Shown: positions 9,792 to 18,654 of the stretch, piece after piece
Layout of the letters: every line of letters begins with the position of its first letter
Position numbering within the stretch: position 1 is the first letter of the stretch
DNA from: Legionellaceae bacterium
GTDB taxonomy: Bacteria; Pseudomonadota; Gammaproteobacteria; Legionellales; Legionellaceae
Direction: 5' to 3'
Length of the DNA: 64,000 nucleotides
Assembly (NCBI GenBank): GCA_030696305.1
Contig: JAUYSP010000003.1
Span: 1-64,000, forward strand
Notes under the pieces: generated by a model
Told to the model about the DNA's origin: nothing
Databases searched by the model: none
What the model saw: the letters and a program-made list of their open reading frames with translations, nothing else
Made by a program: the position numbers and the translations under genes

Positions 9792-10727
9792 ATGATCATT
9801 GCTTTGACAGGAGGGGTTGGCGGCGCCAAGCTAATTCATGGTTTAGCGGCTGTTTTGTCACCTGATGAGCTAACGATTGTTGTTAATACTGGCGATGATT
9901 TTAAGTATTTGGGACTTTCGATATCTCCTGATTTAGATTCGGTTATGTATAATTTGGCTGGCATTAATAATACTGAATCTGGCTGGGGCGTTGCCGGAGA
10001 GACATGGAATGTAATGCAGGCAATGTCTCATTTAAAAACTGAGAATTGGTTTCAGCTGGGTGATAAAGATTTAGCGACACATCTTGAAAGGAGTCGCTTA
10101 TTGCAAGATGGAAAAACATTGTCCGAAGCGACGGAGCATCTGTGCGGGGCTTTCAAGCTAAAACATACATTAATTCCCATGACAGATGCGGTTGTGAAGA
10201 CCTACATTAATACGCACACTACACGGCTTGATTTTCAAGATTATTTTGTTAAATTTCAATGCGAGCCGATTATTCAATCGATTGTTTACGAAGGAGCTGA
10301 TTTCGCAAAGCCTAGTCCTGCATTTTTGCGCGCATTGATAGCTCCTCGACTGGAGGCTATTGTCATTTGTCCTTCCAATCCGATGTTAAGTATTGCTCCA
10401 ATTTTAGCGATAAGAGAAGTTAAAGAAATTATCATGAAAAGAAAAATTCCCGTTATTGCTTTATCTCCTTTGATGCATCACAAGGCATTCAAGGGCCCGA
10501 CTGTTAAAGTGATGAATGAATTAGGATTTGAAGCCTCAGTGATTGGCATTAACACTTACTATCGTTCTTTTTTAACAACACTTATGATTGATCCGGTTGA
10601 TATCGGATATGTTCAATCACTACAATCTTCAGGGTTAAAGGTCGCGGTGAAGGATATTTCCTTGGATACGCCAGACAAATGCATTGCGATGGCTCATGAA
10701 ATTCTCCGTTTAGTGAGCCATGCTTGA
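9792..10727 (+). CDS. cofD: 2-phospho-L-lactate (or analogue) transferase making F420-0 (CofD/FbiA)
   Basis: CofD joins the phospholactyl-type moiety carried on a guanosine diphosphate to the deazaflavin FO. The 311-residue protein begins IIALTGGVGGAKLIHGLA, the conserved glycine-rich loop. It continues with VVNTGDDFKYLGLSISPDLD and LGDKDLATHLERS, all hallmark CofD segments. A CPSNPMLSIAPILAI segment occurs in the second half, as in the family. Its stop overlaps the cofC ATG by one base. I see no truncation. Confidence 0.94.
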   Translation: MIIALTGGVGGAKLIHGLAAVLSPDELTIVVNTGDDFKYLGLSISPDLDSVMYNLAGINNTESGWGVAGETWNVMQAMSHLKTENWFQLGDKDLATHLERSRLLQDGKTLSEATEHLCGAFKLKHTLIPMTDAVVKTYINTHTTRLDFQDYFVKFQCEPIIQSIVYEGADFAKPSPAFLRALIAPRLEAIVICPSNPMLSIAPILAIREVKEIIMKRKIPVIALSPLMHHKAFKGPTVKVMNELGFEASVIGINTYYRSFLTTLMIDPVDIGYVQSLQSSGLKVAVKDISLDTPDKCIAMAHEILRLVSHA

Positions 10728-11323
10728 TGAGTTTGTGGATAGTTTTACCAGTAAAGCCTTTTTCTGAAGGAAAATCGCGGCTTGCTACGCGATTAACACC
10801 TCAGCAACGCTATGATTTAAATAAGTATTTATTCACCTTTGTACTCGATATCGCTCAGAAATTTCTACCACAGCGCGTGCTAGTTATTAGTCGCTGCCAG
10901 TCTGTTTTATTGATGGCAAAACAATTTGCGGCGCAGACCCTAACTGAAAAGGCTCCATTTGGCTTAAATACGGCCCTTACACAGGCAAATCAGTGGCTAA
11001 AAAATAAATCAGCAACCCATTTGCTGATCATACCTACTGATTTACCAAACTTAACAATGCATGATTTAACATCATTGATTCCTTCGCAATCCGGACACGT
11101 CCTGATCGCAAGAGATAGGGTAAAACAAGGAACTAATGCGCTATACCATCCTGTTGCACCTAATCTCCGATATCAGTTTGGTGAAGGAAGCTGCTCGCGT
11201 CATGTCATTGAGGCACATAAGGCCGGTTTACAAGTCACGTTTAACGATAATCCCATTCTTGCGTTTGATCTGGATACGCCAGCTGATTATGCTGAATGGA
11301 CAGCAGAAGGGCGATCTTTATGA
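10727..11323 (+). CDS. cofC: Phospholactate-type guanylyltransferase (CofC/FbiD)
   Basis: CofC activates 2-phospholactate, phosphoenolpyruvate or 3-phosphoglycerate with GTP for CofD. The 198-residue protein has the nucleotidyltransferase opening VLPVKPFSEGKSRLATRL, a central LLIIPTDLPNLT (metal- and nucleotide-binding Asp) and FGEGSCSRHVIEA. These fit CofC rather than MobA or GlmU. The ATG at 10727 overlaps the cofD stop (TGATG); a TTG three bases earlier is also in frame. The actual substrate cannot be read from the sequence by eye. Confidence 0.9.
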   Translation: MSLWIVLPVKPFSEGKSRLATRLTPQQRYDLNKYLFTFVLDIAQKFLPQRVLVISRCQSVLLMAKQFAAQTLTEKAPFGLNTALTQANQWLKNKSATHLLIIPTDLPNLTMHDLTSLIPSQSGHVLIARDRVKQGTNALYHPVAPNLRYQFGEGSCSRHVIEAHKAGLQVTFNDNPILAFDLDTPADYAEWTAEGRSL

Positions 11324-13716
11324 CTTTATTTTCTGATAAAGAAATCTTGGATATGGCGTACAACACCTCCTTAAGCTCTTTGCTTGAGACCGCGTCGTTG
11401 CTACGAGATCAAGGACATGGCCAGATCATTTCATACTCCAAAAAAGTATTTATCCCTCTTACATACCTTTGCCGGGATGTTTGCCATTATTGTACTTTTG
11501 CTAAAACACCTAAATTTATTAAATCAGCGTATCTTTCGCCAGAGGAAGTGTTGTCTATTGCAAAAGCTGGGGTGCGAGCGGGCTGCCATGAAGCATTATT
11601 TACCCTAGGTGATAAACCAGAATTACGGTACCGCGCAGCTCAGGATGAGCTTAAAAAACTGGGATATAGTTCGACTATCCATTATTTAGAAGCGATGTGT
11701 AAATTAGTTTTGCAGGAAACTGAGTTATTACCTCATGTTAATCCAGGAATTATGACAGAAGACGATTTACAACGTTTACGAAAATGCTCTATCTCGCAAG
11801 GAATTATGCTCGAAAGTTCTGCGCAGCGATTATGTGAACGGGGAGGCCCCCACTTTGGGTCGCCTGACAAAAATCCAACGGTTCGCCTTAAAACAATTCG
11901 AGATGCTGGTATTCAAAAAATCCCATTCACCACTGGAATTTTGATAGGGATTGGTGAAACTCGGGATGAACGAATTATGTCTCTTCTGTCATTAAGAGCG
12001 TTACATCAAGAATATGGGCATTTGCAGGAAATAATCGTTCAAAATTTTCGCGCAAAAAAAAATACAAAAATGGCGAATTCACCAGAGCCTGATTTGGATG
12101 ATTTTTTATGGACAATTGCACTAGCTCGAATTATTTTTGGCCCCTCGATGAATATTCAGGCCCCGCCTAATTTAAGTCCTGAGACCTATAGCAGGCTCAT
12201 TGAGGCAGGCATAAATGATTGGGGTGGTATTTCTCCTGTAACACCAGATCATGTTAATCCAGAAGCGGCTTGGCCAGAAATTACTCGGTTAGAAGCAAAT
12301 ACGGCATTAGCGGGTAAGACATTAGTTCAGCGATTAGCATCTTATCCACGTTATTGCCAAGAAGCATTTACATGGCATACGCCGGAGCTTGCCACTCGTA
12401 TTTTGCGTTTAACGGATACCGAAGGTCTCGTTCGGGCTGATTCTTGGTCTCCAGGTGTCACTGATGTAAAGCCGCCAGTAGTCTACTCCAATGAGTATAA
12501 TATTGGGCATAAATCACAGATTGGAACAATTCTTGATGGCGTTTTAGATTTCAACAAAGAATGGAATGAAGAGGACATTGTTCAATTATTTCGAGCTTAT
12601 GGCCCTGATCTTAATCTCGTGTGTCACACAGCGGATCAATTACGTCAGCAAGTGAATCAGGATATTGTACGCTACGTGGTAAATCGTAATATTAACTATA
12701 CTAACGTTTGTTACTATAAATGTAAGTTTTGTTCTTTTTCAAAGGGAAAAACCAGCGAGTTTCTCCGAGACGCGCCCTACGTTCTTAATATAGAAGAGAT
12801 TACTCGACGTGCCACAGAGGCTTGGAATAGGGGAGCTACAGAGGTTTGTTTACAAGGAGGGATTCATCCCAACTATACGGGCGAGACTTATTTGGAAATT
12901 TGTCGTGCGATACGTTCCGCTCTGCCTCATATTCATATCCACGCATTTTCCCCTTTGGAGATATGGCAGGGAGCGCATTCACTCAATATACCGATTGGTG
13001 AGTTTTTAATGCAATTACGCCAAGCTGGATTAAACACATTGCCAGGGACTGCAGCAGAAATTCTTTGTGATGATATTAGACAAACGTTGTGTCCCGACAA
13101 AATTAATAGCGCCCAGTGGCTTTCAGTCATGGAAAGTGCCCATTCTGTGGGTTTAAAAACAACAGCAACTATTATGTTTGGCCACATGGAGCAAACACGC
13201 CATTGGGCACAACATTTGCTTAAAATTAGAGCTCTTCATATTAAAACTGGGGGTTTTACCGAATTTGTTCCACTGCCGTTCATTCATATGAAAACACCTT
13301 TATATAATAAAGGCTTGTCACGTAAGGGGCCAACTTTTAGAGAGGTTATATTAATGCATGCGGTTTCTCGTCTTGTTTTGCATCCTCATATTACTAATAT
13401 TCAAGCGTCCTGGACAAAATTAGGTGATGAGGGTGTTAAATACTGTCTACAAGCAGGAGTAAATGATTTAGGTGGTACGCTCATGAATGAAAGTATTTCT
13501 AAAGCCGCAGGAGCACAACATGGTCAAGAGATGTCTCCGGAAAAAATGGATGCCATTATTCGTTCCATTGGGCGACATCCAGAACAACGAACAACACTGT
13601 ACCAAAAGCCAAGCATGGTTCAAACAGTAGGAAGTTATGCGGCCGCACCCCTGCAAACGGCCCTTACAACACCGAAGACCTCTGACACAAAAAAAAGAGA
13701 AGGCTCGTGTCAATGA
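11320..13716 (+). CDS. fbiC: FO synthase, fused CofG-CofH radical SAM enzyme (FbiC)
   Basis: A 798-residue bifunctional enzyme that makes the deazaflavin chromophore FO from tyrosine and the riboflavin precursor 5-amino-6-ribitylaminouracil. The N-terminal CofG half has the radical SAM cysteines C51, C55 and C58 (CRDVCHYC); the CofH half has C464, C468 and C471 (CYYKCKFC). Both halves keep their usual downstream motifs, for example GIGETRDER and GHMEQTRHW. A fused arrangement is typical of bacteria; many archaea have separate genes. The ATG at 11320 overlaps the cofC stop (ATGA), and an earlier in-frame ATG at 11296 lies inside cofC. Confidence 0.95.
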   Translation: MTLFSDKEILDMAYNTSLSSLLETASLLRDQGHGQIISYSKKVFIPLTYLCRDVCHYCTFAKTPKFIKSAYLSPEEVLSIAKAGVRAGCHEALFTLGDKPELRYRAAQDELKKLGYSSTIHYLEAMCKLVLQETELLPHVNPGIMTEDDLQRLRKCSISQGIMLESSAQRLCERGGPHFGSPDKNPTVRLKTIRDAGIQKIPFTTGILIGIGETRDERIMSLLSLRALHQEYGHLQEIIVQNFRAKKNTKMANSPEPDLDDFLWTIALARIIFGPSMNIQAPPNLSPETYSRLIEAGINDWGGISPVTPDHVNPEAAWPEITRLEANTALAGKTLVQRLASYPRYCQEAFTWHTPELATRILRLTDTEGLVRADSWSPGVTDVKPPVVYSNEYNIGHKSQIGTILDGVLDFNKEWNEEDIVQLFRAYGPDLNLVCHTADQLRQQVNQDIVRYVVNRNINYTNVCYYKCKFCSFSKGKTSEFLRDAPYVLNIEEITRRATEAWNRGATEVCLQGGIHPNYTGETYLEICRAIRSALPHIHIHAFSPLEIWQGAHSLNIPIGEFLMQLRQAGLNTLPGTAAEILCDDIRQTLCPDKINSAQWLSVMESAHSVGLKTTATIMFGHMEQTRHWAQHLLKIRALHIKTGGFTEFVPLPFIHMKTPLYNKGLSRKGPTFREVILMHAVSRLVLHPHITNIQASWTKLGDEGVKYCLQAGVNDLGGTLMNESISKAAGAQHGQEMSPEKMDAIIRSIGRHPEQRTTLYQKPSMVQTVGSYAAAPLQTALTTPKTSDTKKREGSCQ

Positions 13717-14795
13717 ATATGTTGATAAATGGATTTAAAATTACCCTTGCGTGTTTGCTAGGTTTTTGGATTGGAAAACAATGGCTTCATTTACCTTTTA
13801 CTCAATTAACTATCATCTCTACTTTACTGGTGATGATAGGTGAAGAAAATTTTGGCAGTACGCTTAAAAAATCCTGGCGTCGTTTATCAGGAGCGATGTT
13901 TGGAGCGTTTGTTGCTTTGTTTGCACTTCTCTTTTGGGATATTAATCCATGGTATAACGAGCTCATTTTAAGTGTACTGATATTTGGGTTTGCAATTCTG
14001 ATTAATGGATCAAAAAAATACCAGGCAAGTGGTATTTTTGGTGCCTTGACCTTAGTTAGCATCCTGTTGAGCAATAGCCCAAATATCGACACTGTGAAAA
14101 TACGTTTATTCCAAGTTTTTTTAGGAGTTATTAGTGCACTCGTGGTTTCTATATGTATCCGACCCATGCACACTCAAGATCTTTTAAAAAAACTATTGTC
14201 TCAGTCACTGTTGCAATTGAATGAGTTGTATCAAATAAATTTTTGTGGTCTGCAGACAAACGCCTATTTGCAAAACCCTTATAAATTTGAAACAAAAATA
14301 TTAAAATCATTTGGAGATCAGGAGCGATTACTTCAGGGTTCAATGATGACAGCTGCTGTTAAAAAAAATACTACGGCGCTTTATCAGCAAATTATTTTAT
14401 GTGAGCGAGGGCTTTTTCGAGGTACTTTGTTTTTGAGCCGAGTTAGCAAATTGAATGCGCAAGAAAATGTGAATATTCATTTACAGGATGTCATTCAAAC
14501 TTTTCATCGCGTCATTTCTGAGTTTATTGTAGAGCTCATAAATTATTTGAAAATACCACCTAATGATTCGATATGGAAAACGCGTTTAGAATCTGCGTTA
14601 GATGAATTGAAAGCAGATCTGGTTGTGAGGGGACAAGAACCAGCCACTCAGCAAGCCGTCTATTTTTATACATATATTGGTTGTTGCCAATATATTTGCC
14701 ATGAATTAGAAACGCTTGTTGTATTGATAAGTCAATTGTCTATTCTGGATCACAAAGTCTCCAAGAGCGTGCCGATAACACGCTCAGTTTTTTAA
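13713..14795 (+). CDS. FUSC-like inner-membrane protein coupled to the F420 operon
   Basis: About six hydrophobic helices occupy residues 1-155 (for example KITLACLLGFWIGKQW and VFLGVISALVVSICIRP), followed by a soluble helical region of about 200 residues. This is the half-FUSC / aromatic acid exporter layout. The loop GSTLKKSWRRLSGAMFGAFVA matches the conserved FUSC basic segment. The ATG at 13713 overlaps the fbiC stop (ATGA) with AGAAGG upstream, so it is translated with the F420 genes. Related proteins export aromatic or amphipathic compounds. A role in moving F420, FO or a related compound is only a guess from position. Confidence 0.75.
   Translation: MNMLINGFKITLACLLGFWIGKQWLHLPFTQLTIISTLLVMIGEENFGSTLKKSWRRLSGAMFGAFVALFALLFWDINPWYNELILSVLIFGFAILINGSKKYQASGIFGALTLVSILLSNSPNIDTVKIRLFQVFLGVISALVVSICIRPMHTQDLLKKLLSQSLLQLNELYQINFCGLQTNAYLQNPYKFETKILKSFGDQERLLQGSMMTAAVKKNTTALYQQIILCERGLFRGTLFLSRVSKLNAQENVNIHLQDVIQTFHRVISEFIVELINYLKIPPNDSIWKTRLESALDELKADLVVRGQEPATQQAVYFYTYIGCCQYICHELETLVVLISQLSILDHKVSKSVPITRSVF
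14765..14793 (+). terminator. Rho-independent terminator at the end of the F420 operon
   Basis: GAGCGTG (14765-14771) and CACGCTC (14779-14785) form a perfect 7-bp stem with a 7-nt loop, followed by AGTTTTTT. The hairpin lies inside the last codons of the FUSC-like gene and the T-run merges with its stop codon. The operon therefore appears to end exactly here. Confidence 0.8.
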
Positions 14796-14847
14796 TAAGC
14801 TCGAGTTAAGAAGTTAGATTGAATCATTTCTGAATAGGATGCCATAT

Positions 14848-15279
14848 TTACTTTGGTGTTTGTTGCTGCACACAAGGATACAATTTAGTTACGCCTATTA
14901 AAGCTACTTGTGAGACCGTCATGCTGTTTTTGTCACTTTGCTGACTAGATATCTCTCTATACGTTTGTTGAATCAATTCGTTTAGCATCATGCCATTTAG
15001 ATGAACGCTAGGCGGTAGGCAAAATAATGGCGCGCCTTGGCGTGTTGAGGTGTCATTTGCTAACATTAGGCTTTCACCTACGCTTTCACTAGTCAATATA
15101 AGAATATTACGTGCCGATCGCGCCCAGGCTTGTGATTCAGGATCCGCTTTCATTTCCATTTGTGGAATATTTTTTACGATGTTCATGTAGTGATCTATAG
15201 TATCCGCATGGATTGGTGCTATAAAAAATACAGTTAGTAGGCTCAATAAAACAATTCGTTTGGATAAAGCGTATATCAT
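14848..15279 (-). CDS. Small periplasmic protein, possibly Rap1a/Tai-like
   Basis: This 143-residue protein has a signal peptide (MIYALSKRIVLLSLLTVFFIAPIHA) and a mature helical domain with two cysteines, in LFCLPPSVHLN and LYPC. The pattern FCLPP, then a helix, then a C-terminal hydrophobic-PC resembles Rap1a/Tai immunity-type proteins, where the two cysteines form a disulfide. No cognate T6SS effector is nearby, so an immunity role is not supported. It lies downstream of the DUF2909 gene on the same strand, 23 bp away. Confidence 0.6.
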   Translation of the reverse strand: MIYALSKRIVLLSLLTVFFIAPIHADTIDHYMNIVKNIPQMEMKADPESQAWARSARNILILTSESVGESLMLANDTSTRQGAPLFCLPPSVHLNGMMLNELIQQTYREISSQQSDKNSMTVSQVALIGVTKLYPCVQQQTPK

Positions 15280-15302
15280 GTTAAAATCTCGTTGTTATTA
15301 GA

Positions 15303-15506
15303 TTAAACCGCATGTGGTGTGATCCAATTAAATTTAAATGCTAAAAATAGAAAAATAAATAAGCTTAAAGATAATGCAATTCGCCAGGTAAGCGCTTTTA
15401 CAGTACGTTTAGATTGCCCTTTATCGCGAACGAGGAAAATAAGCCCGCTTCCAAGGGAGCCGATAATAACTAACATGACAATGACAATAAAAATTTTAGT
15501 GAGCAT
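15303..15506 (-). CDS. DUF2909 family twin-transmembrane protein
   Basis: A 67-residue protein with two membrane helices (IFIVIVMLVIIGSLGSGLIFL and LSLSLFIFLFLAFKF) separated by a basic linker (RDKGQSKRTVKALTWRIAL). This is the pattern of DUF2909 proteins found beside cytochrome oxidase assembly genes in gammaproteobacteria. It is divergent from the SURF1 gene, with a spacer of about 38 bp. A part in oxidase biogenesis is inferred from recurring neighbourhood. Confidence 0.8.
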   Translation of the reverse strand: MLTKIFIVIVMLVIIGSLGSGLIFLVRDKGQSKRTVKALTWRIALSLSLFIFLFLAFKFNWITPHAV

Positions 15507-15544
15507 TTTTTACTCTATGGTTGGGTCATTTTATAAGGTTTTCG

Positions 15545-16264
15545 ATGTTTAGTTTAACTTGTTTTAATCGGAGTTTCACGCCTTCTTGGCGAATGTTTTT
15601 ATTAACATGTATTACGGTAGCATTATTTGTCCGATTAGGATTATGGCAATTAGAGCGTGCTGATGAAAAAAAACAATTGTTGACGTTATTTCAACACCAA
15701 TCAAATCAACCCCCTATAGCATGGGATGCGCAAGATAATTTACCAAAACAATATCAACTATTAAAAGTAAAGGGACATTTTTTACCAACGACTTTGCTGC
15801 TAGATAATCAACATTATCAACATCAATTTGGTTATGATGTGTTGTCGCCTTTCATATTATCAGATGGTTCTGTTGTCCTAATAGATAGAGGATGGATTAA
15901 AGCCGAACAGCAACGCACTCACTTGCCTAAAATCGAGGTACCAGCTGAGGAAATTCAACTGACGGGAAGTGTTTATTATCCCTCCACCAAACATTGGCTG
16001 TTAGGTCCAGCGCTAGAGGAAAAACGAGCAACGATGGCAATTGTTGAATTAGTTGATGTTTCTCTTATTAGCCATTTTTTGCATAAATCAGTATATCCGT
16101 TTATTATTCGCCTAAATCCAGCTGAGGCACATGGTTATGTGCGTGAATGGGCGATCGTATCGATGCCTCCCACGCGACATTATGGGTACGCTGTGCAATG
16201 GTTTGCAATTGCTGGCGTAATTATTATTTTATTTATTGGATTAAACCTGAAGAAGAAATCATGA
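15545..16264 (+). CDS. SURF1-family cytochrome oxidase assembly protein
   Basis: A 239-residue protein with a membrane helix at each end and a periplasmic domain between them. SURF1 hallmarks are visible: LGLWQLERADEKK after the first helix, VKGHF, DRGWI, and HYGYAVQWFAIA at the start of the last helix. It helps insert heme a into subunit I of aa3-type oxidase. The ATG at 15545 has ATAAGG upstream; an upstream in-frame TTG at 15521 is less likely. The stop overlaps the next start (ATGA), beginning a run of coupled oxidase-maturation genes. Confidence 0.92.
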   Translation: MFSLTCFNRSFTPSWRMFLLTCITVALFVRLGLWQLERADEKKQLLTLFQHQSNQPPIAWDAQDNLPKQYQLLKVKGHFLPTTLLLDNQHYQHQFGYDVLSPFILSDGSVVLIDRGWIKAEQQRTHLPKIEVPAEEIQLTGSVYYPSTKHWLLGPALEEKRATMAIVELVDVSLISHFLHKSVYPFIIRLNPAEAHGYVREWAIVSMPPTRHYGYAVQWFAIAGVIIILFIGLNLKKKS

Positions 16265-16791
16265 AAACATCGCGTCGTTCATTAAAGCTTATTCTGTTGG
16301 TGGTCTTGTTTGCTGCTCCCAGTCTGTTTGCGTATCTATTTTATTGCCATCCAAACTGGTTGATGAGTACACCAACTAATCGAGGTACCTTAGTTCGTTC
16401 TACTCCCATCTTAAAGTCGATGGATCAAAGTAAACATTGGCGCCTGGTTTGGTGGAATCCTACTGCATGCACCAATAAATGCATGGCTCAGATGGATCAG
16501 TTGGCGCGAATTCGATTGGCATTAGGGCGACGCCTATATCATGTTGATTCATACCTTTTATTGAGCGCAAGTGAACCATTGTTATCCAAAGAGCAAAAAA
16601 AAATACTACATGATAACGATAGTAATGTGTTAATATTGCCCGCTGATGCGGAAATGGATCGCACAGTTTTAGGGGGACAATCGGCGTTTTATATCGTTAG
16701 TCCAGAAAATGCGATTATATTAATGTATCCCTCAACTAGCCAACCGGATGATTTATTTCAAGATATTAAACAATTGGTAAAAGATAAATGA
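16261..16791 (+). CDS. Membrane-anchored Sco-like protein with a CxxxC motif
   Basis: A 176-residue protein with an N-terminal membrane anchor and a periplasmic domain. The segment WWNPTACTNKCMAQMDQL places C70 and C74 in the CxxxC spacing used by SCO copper chaperones, after a strand (WRLVWW) as in the thioredoxin fold. Proteins like this occur between SURF1 and ctaA in many proteobacteria and are often left as hypothetical. It is coupled to both neighbours by 4-nt overlaps. Copper or thiol chemistry for oxidase assembly is inferred. Confidence 0.75.
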   Translation: MKTSRRSLKLILLVVLFAAPSLFAYLFYCHPNWLMSTPTNRGTLVRSTPILKSMDQSKHWRLVWWNPTACTNKCMAQMDQLARIRLALGRRLYHVDSYLLLSASEPLLSKEQKKILHDNDSNVLILPADAEMDRTVLGGQSAFYIVSPENAIILMYPSTSQPDDLFQDIKQLVKDK

Positions 16792-17783
16792 AAGTGATTC
16801 GTTTTGTAACAACAATTGCGGTTGTATTAGCCTTTTTTGTCGTGATGTTAGGCGCGTTCACCCGTTTGACGGATGCAGGGTTAGGCTGCCCTGATTGGCC
16901 TGGTTGTTATGGTCGTTTGGTCTTGCCATCGGGTTCTCAAGCGTTAGCTCAAGCACAGCAGGAGTATCCTTATACTCCCATTGAGTCACGCAAAGCCTGG
17001 ACTGAAATGGCGCATCGGTATGCGGCTGGGACGTTAGTTCTTTTGGTTATGATTATTGTTATCGAAGCATTTCGGCAACGTACAATTCCTCGGCTGATAC
17101 CCATTGTGTTGATTTTGTTGATTGGATTTCAAGCGGCATTAGGCATGTGGACTGTGACATTGAAATTGCTACCCATCGTGGTTATGGGGCATTTGTTAGG
17201 TGGTATGTTAATTTTTGCTAGCCTTTGTTATTTTCGCTGGCAGGTGAGCAACGTGAAACAAGCTAATCTATCAGGGTGGCGCTTTTGGATTCATCTCGGT
17301 TTAATTATTGTTTTTTGCCAAATTGCTTTGGGTGGCTGGGTCAGTGCAAATTACGCAGGAGTGGCCTGTATTGGTTTCCCTCAGTGTAACGGTCAATGGT
17401 TGCCAAAATTAGATTTTAGTACTGGCTTTCAGTTATTTTCATCAGTTGGTGCAAATTATCAGGGTGGTCTTTTAGATAATGATAGTCGAATTACCATTCA
17501 TATGATTCATCGCTTAGGTGCGGTTGTGACGTTGGTTTATTTGTTGTCGTTAACAAGCCTAATCACTTGGCGTATAGCGATTCCATCGATTCGGAACGTC
17601 GGACTTATTGTTATGATGTTGGTGTGTCTTCAATTTGGATTAGGCATCGCAAACGTTATTTATTTGCTACCTTTAAAAGTGGCTGTAGCTCATAATGGGG
17701 TTGCTGCATTGTTATTCGCTTCATTACTGAGTTTACGCTATCTTGTTGCCAAAGGAGGCCAATATGCTCGCCAGCGTCCTTAA
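16788..17783 (+). CDS. ctaA: Heme A synthase (CtaA/COX15)
   Basis: CtaA oxidises the C8 methyl group of heme O to make heme A for cytochrome oxidase. The 331-residue protein has eight hydrophobic segments. It shows the family signature [21 protein letters not shown] near the start (two cysteines), MAHRYAAG with a heme-ligand His, a second cysteine pair in [10 protein letters not shown] and the later IHMIHRLGA histidines. The start overlaps the previous gene by 4 nt; ctaB begins within its last codons. Confidence 0.95.
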   Translation: MKVIRFVTTIAVVLAFFVVMLGAFTRLTDAGLGCPDWPGCYGRLVLPSGSQALAQAQQEYPYTPIESRKAWTEMAHRYAAGTLVLLVMIIVIEAFRQRTIPRLIPIVLILLIGFQAALGMWTVTLKLLPIVVMGHLLGGMLIFASLCYFRWQVSNVKQANLSGWRFWIHLGLIIVFCQIALGGWVSANYAGVACIGFPQCNGQWLPKLDFSTGFQLFSSVGANYQGGLLDNDSRITIHMIHRLGAVVTLVYLLSLTSLITWRIAIPSIRNVGLIVMMLVCLQFGLGIANVIYLLPLKVAVAHNGVAALLFASLLSLRYLVAKGGQYARQRP

Positions 17784-18654
17784 ACACTCCTCTTCTTGGC
17801 GTGATTATTTAGAATTATGTAAACCCCGTGTGGTTGCGTTAATGTTATTAACCGTTGTTGTAGGTATGTTTCTTGCGGCGCCGGGTTGGGTTCCCATCTC
17901 ACTTTTGCTAAATAGTTTACTTGGGATTGGATTATGCGCAGGCAGTGCCGCGGCAATTAATCATTTAGTGGATCGCCGTATCGATCAATTGATGGCTAGA
18001 ACAAAAAAAAGACCTATAGCAAGAGGGCGTGTATCCGTATCGCAAGCATTATGGTTTGCTGGCGTCATGGGTATAAGTGGTTTAGTCATTCTAGGTTGTT
18101 TTGTGAATGGATTAACGGCTATTTTAACGTTTATCACACTCATTGGTTATGCAGGTATATACACTGGTTACTTAAAACGAGCAACGCCACAAAATATCGT
18201 GATTGGAGGCTTGGCTGGAGCTGCTCCGCCGCTACTAGGTTGGACATCGGTAACCAATCAATTAGACCCACAGGCGTTGTTATTAGTATTGATTATCTTT
18301 ACTTGGACTCCGCCTCATTTTTGGGCATTAGCAATTTATCGTTTTGAAGATTATCAACATGCGGAAATTCCCATGTTGCCAGTTACTCATGGTATTCGAT
18401 ACACCAAATTAAGCATTCTGTTATATACAATTTTATTGGTAGTCGTTAGTGTGTTGCCGTTTGCAGTTGGTATGAGTGGGATGGTTTATCTGTGTGGCGC
18501 TCTCGCGTTAGGTGCGCGCTTTTTATATTGGGCTATTGTGTTATTACGCAGTGAGAAACTAGTCGTAGCAATGCAAACGTTTCGTTTTTCGATTATCTAT
18601 TTGATGATATTGTTTGTATTGTTATTAGTTGATCATTATTTGATGGGGATGTGA
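17764..18654 (+). CDS. ctaB: Protoheme IX farnesyltransferase (heme O synthase, CtaB)
   Basis: CtaB farnesylates heme B to heme O. The 296-residue UbiA-family prenyltransferase has the first Asp-rich motif in [19 protein letters not shown] and a second region around [16 protein letters not shown]. It has about nine membrane helices and the family opening [14 protein letters not shown]. The ATG at 17764 follows an almost ideal ribosome-binding site (AAAGGAGG), which decides the start and lies within the end of ctaA. Confidence 0.95.
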   Translation: MLASVLKHSSSWRDYLELCKPRVVALMLLTVVVGMFLAAPGWVPISLLLNSLLGIGLCAGSAAAINHLVDRRIDQLMARTKKRPIARGRVSVSQALWFAGVMGISGLVILGCFVNGLTAILTFITLIGYAGIYTGYLKRATPQNIVIGGLAGAAPPLLGWTSVTNQLDPQALLLVLIIFTWTPPHFWALAIYRFEDYQHAEIPMLPVTHGIRYTKLSILLYTILLVVVSVLPFAVGMSGMVYLCGALALGARFLYWAIVLLRSEKLVVAMQTFRFSIIYLMILFVLLLVDHYLMGM

